Of a stretch of DNA of 64,000 nucleotides, positions 61,794 to 64,000 are shown in pieces. The translations under genes and the position numbers were made by a program. The stretch is from the NCBI RefSeq assembly GCF_001761385.1, contig NZ_CP017476.1, positions 795,501-859,500 on the forward strand, read 5' to 3'. The first letter of the stretch is position 1; every line of letters starts with the position of its first letter. The notes beneath the pieces are model-generated. The model was not told the DNA's origin, searched no databases, and worked only from the letters and a program-made list of their open reading frames with translations. The stretch is from Hydrogenophaga crassostreae. GTDB lineage: Bacteria; Pseudomonadota; Gammaproteobacteria; Burkholderiales; Burkholderiaceae_C.

Positions 61794-61815
61794 TAAAATG
61801 GGAATCATTCCTATT
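61794..61815 (+). promoter_or_regulatory. feoAB -10 element and overlapping Fur-like box
   Basis: TAAAAT (61794-61799) fits a -10 hexamer. The next 19 bases, 61797-61815 (AATGGGAATCATTCCTATT), form a near-perfect palindrome with one mismatched pair, of Fur-box character. It would cover the start site near 61805 and block transcription when iron is high. Confidence 0.55.
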
Positions 61816-61831
61816 TGCAACCATCGAACCG

Positions 61832-62086
61832 ATGTTGACCAACCTGAACCAAGCGACCGTTCGCCAATGGCACCGTATCGCAGCGCACAGCGCCCACCAC
61901 CCGCGTTTGCTGGAGTTGGGTTTTTTGCCGCTGGAAAACGTGCGTGTGCTGCAGCGCAGCTGGTTCAAGACCGGGGCGCTGGTGGTGCAGGTGGGCGATG
62001 CGGTGTTCGGCTTGCGCCCCGATGAGGCCGTGCAGATCGAAGTGCATCCCCATCACGAAGCGTTGGCGGAGCCCATCGCGGCATGA
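61832..62086 (+). CDS. feoA: ferrous iron transport protein A
   Basis: An 84-residue SH3-like protein that works with FeoB at the inner membrane. HPRLLELGFLPLENVRVLQRS and AVFGLRPDEAVQIEV are the FeoA pattern. The C-terminus is His-rich. ATG 61832 is chosen for its position just after the promoter and its normal length. It overlaps feoB by 4 bases (ATGA). Confidence 0.9.
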   Translation: MLTNLNQATVRQWHRIAAHSAHHPRLLELGFLPLENVRVLQRSWFKTGALVVQVGDAVFGLRPDEAVQIEVHPHHEALAEPIAA

Positions 62087-63978
62087 GCACCGCCACCGTT
62101 GATACCAGCGGCCTGGCGCAGCGCCGCCTGGCTTTGCTGGGCAATCCCAACTGCGGCAAAACCGCGCTGTTCAACCGCCTCACCGGCAGCCAGCAAAAGG
62201 TGGCGAACTACGCCGGGGTCACGGTCGAGCTCAAGCGTGGCCTGATGAAAACCGCCGCTGGCCGCTCGGTCACGGTGATCGATTTGCCGGGCACCTACAG
62301 CCTAAACCCCAGCAGCCAGGACGAGACCGTGGCCTGCGCCATGGTGCTGGGTCAGAGTTTGCGCGAGAAAGCGCCCGACCTGACCGCTGTGGTGATCGAC
62401 GCCACGCGCCTGCGCCGTGGCCTGCGGCTGGTGGCAGCATTGAAACGCGTGGGCGTGCCCATGGTGGTTCTGGTCAACATGATGGACCGGGTGCGCGCCC
62501 AGGGCCGCGAGCTGGATGTGGCGCGTTTGCAATCCGCGCTGGGCGTGCCGGTGCTGGAAGCCACGGGCATTTCAGCGCAGGGCACCGAGGCCTTGCGCCA
62601 GTTGCTGGACCAGGCGGATGTGTGGAACCAGCCGCGGCCCGACATCACTGCGGTTCGCCAGGACGCCGATTCGGCACGCACCGACGACACTCAGGCCCAG
62701 GCCTGGCTGCAGGCCGCTGGCATGGACCAGCCCATGGCCGCGCACGCATGGTCGCGAACCCTTGACGCCTGGCTGCTGCAACCGGTCACCGGTGTGCTGG
62801 TGTTGCTGGTGTTGCTGTTCCTGATCTTTCAGGCCGTGTTCGCCTGGGCCGAGTGGCCGATGGGCCTCATCGAGAGCGCGACCGGCTGGGTGGGCGAGGG
62901 CGTGGACGGGCTGCTGCCCGCGGGCCTGCTCAAGAGTTTGTTGATCGACGGCGTGATCGCAGGCCTGGGCGGCGTGGTGATTTTTCTGCCGCAAATTTTG
63001 ATTTTGTTCTTCTTCATCCTGGTGATGGAAGAGTCGGGCTACCTGCCGCGCGCAGCGCTGCTGCTTGACCGCTTGATGGGCAGCCTGGGGCTCTCGGGCC
63101 GGGCCTTCATTCCGTTGTTGTCCAGCTTTGCCTGCGCCATTCCCGGCATCATGGCCGCGCGCACGATTTCCGACCGGCGCACGAAATGGGTCACGGTGTT
63201 CATCGCGCCGCTCATGACCTGTTCGGCGCGCCTGCCGGTGTACACGCTGCTGATCGGCGCGTTCATTCCAGCCAAGACCGTTTACGGCATGAGCCTGCCG
63301 GGGCTGGTGTTGTTTGGCCTGTATGTGATGGGCATTGTTTCGGCCATTGCGGTGGCCTGGGTGCTGAAACTGTGGCGCGGGGCGGGTGAGCCGGTGCAAC
63401 TGATGATGGAACTGCCCGACTACCACCTGCCGCGCGTCAAAGACCTGGCCATTGGCCTGTGGCAGCGCGCCAGCATTTTCTTGCGCAATGTGGGTGGCAT
63501 CATCTTGTCGCTGACCGTCATCCTGTGGTTTCTCTCTACCTTCCCGCAAGCGCCTGCGGGCTTCAGCGGAAGCCCGATCGAATACAGCTTCGCCGGTCGC
63601 ATCGGCCTGGCCTTGGCGGGCTTGTTTGCCCCGATTGGTTTCAACTGGCAAATTGTGGTGGCCCTGATTCCAGGCCTGGCTGCGCGCGAAGTGATGGTGG
63701 CCGCGCTCGGTACGGTGTATGCCCTGTCGCAAACCGGCGATGAAGTGGGCGCCGCGCTGGGCCCCCTGATCGCGCAAGACTGGACGCTGGCCACCGGCCT
63801 GTCTCTGCTGATCTGGTTTGTATTTGCCCCGCAGTGCCTGGCCACGCTGGCCGTGGTGCGCAAGGAAATGGGTGGCTGGGCGATGCCGGTGGGCATGGCC
63901 GTGTTTCTGTTTGGCCTGGCCTACGCAGCGTCGTGGGTCACCTACCGGCTCGCCTTGAATTTGGGAGGCTCTTTCTGA
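62083..63978 (+). CDS. feoB: ferrous iron transporter FeoB
   Basis: A 631-residue Fe(II) transporter with an N-terminal G domain: G1 GNPNCGKT (residues 20-27), G3 DLPGTY, G4 NMMD. The GDI-like linker follows, then the membrane core with two Gate motifs (VFIAPLMTCSARLPVYTLLIGAF, and LAAREVMVAALGTVYALSQ) and about ten helices. It is shorter than the E. coli protein (773), missing part of the C-terminal extension, which is common in this group. It overlaps feoA and is coupled to a following gene as TGATG. Confidence 0.95.
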   Translation: MSTATVDTSGLAQRRLALLGNPNCGKTALFNRLTGSQQKVANYAGVTVELKRGLMKTAAGRSVTVIDLPGTYSLNPSSQDETVACAMVLGQSLREKAPDLTAVVIDATRLRRGLRLVAALKRVGVPMVVLVNMMDRVRAQGRELDVARLQSALGVPVLEATGISAQGTEALRQLLDQADVWNQPRPDITAVRQDADSARTDDTQAQAWLQAAGMDQPMAAHAWSRTLDAWLLQPVTGVLVLLVLLFLIFQAVFAWAEWPMGLIESATGWVGEGVDGLLPAGLLKSLLIDGVIAGLGGVVIFLPQILILFFFILVMEESGYLPRAALLLDRLMGSLGLSGRAFIPLLSSFACAIPGIMAARTISDRRTKWVTVFIAPLMTCSARLPVYTLLIGAFIPAKTVYGMSLPGLVLFGLYVMGIVSAIAVAWVLKLWRGAGEPVQLMMELPDYHLPRVKDLAIGLWQRASIFLRNVGGIILSLTVILWFLSTFPQAPAGFSGSPIEYSFAGRIGLALAGLFAPIGFNWQIVVALIPGLAAREVMVAALGTVYALSQTGDEVGAALGPLIAQDWTLATGLSLLIWFVFAPQCLATLAVVRKEMGGWAMPVGMAVFLFGLAYAASWVTYRLALNLGGSF

Positions 63979-64000
63979 TGAACTTCGATCTGATCGCCGT
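63978..64000 (+). CDS. start of a gene coupled to feoB (truncated by window)
   Basis: ATG at 63978 overlaps the feoB stop as TGATG and the frame begins MNFDLIA. A small single-helix protein often follows feoB in related bacteria, so this is probably such a gene, but only seven codons are visible. Confidence 0.5.

Overview
The window is a GC-rich chromosomal segment of a betaproteobacterium, most likely Comamonadaceae (Hydrogenophaga/Acidovorax-like). This rests on gene order (pilMNOPQ-aroK, ponA/cyaY/lptM, ccs genes with cytochrome c4 and engB, two LpxL-like acyltransferases beside metK), on protein character, and on the intergenic repeats. The genus cannot be fixed from sequence alone.

Layout. 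1-430: end of rplQ, an initiator tRNA and a terminator. 430-9250 is an accessory-looking block: a 0.9 kb stretch without genes, a SRPBCC protein and a GNAT acetyltransferase, a MacAB-like exporter (two permeases, ATPase, adaptor) beside a membrane-anchored AraC regulator, and a decayed IS3-family element. 9280-15460: aroK, a small lipoprotein and the type IV pilus operon pilMNOPQ on the minus strand. 15700-28930: housekeeping genes (penicillin-binding protein 1A, cyaY, lptM, msrPQ, system II cytochrome c maturation, cytochrome c4, engB, two LpxL-type acyltransferases, metK). 29100-42900: a triple-PAS histidine kinase, metG, apbC, a two-gene type I secretion module, a BMP-family nucleoside-binding protein, guanine deaminase, an 86-bp tandem repeat, dcd and a YpfJ-like metalloprotein. 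45000-52800: rhlE, apaH, a CNNM/CBS protein, a GAF protein, an arginine/ornithine catabolic pair with a divergent Lrp regulator, and a DUF1801 protein. 55300-64000: a nuclease-helicase fusion, a DUF5648/DUF1566 lipoprotein, an MmcB-like nuclease, an HPP/CBS protein and feoAB.

The most striking content is two separate lipoprotein-toxin pairs at 43013-44885 and 52918-54279. Each has a lipoprotein gene directly upstream of a probable antibacterial effector: a Tle1/DUF2235-like lipase with a GFSRG nucleophile motif, and a lysozyme-like protein with an ESGG motif. The two effectors have unrelated N-terminal domains but clearly similar C-terminal ~100 residues, resembling the XVIPCD recruitment domain of the bacteria-killing type IV secretion system of Xanthomonadales. 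The lipase gene carries one in-frame amber codon, probably a Tyr TAC changed to TAG. A TIR-like protein with a C-terminal membrane anchor lies just after the lysozyme pair. No secretion-machinery genes are in the window.

Other points: a feoAB promoter whose FNR-like box, -10 element and Fur-like box are spaced for activation without oxygen and repression by iron; a perfect 42-bp palindrome between convergent genes; and aroK separated from its usual partner aroB by the decayed insertion sequence.
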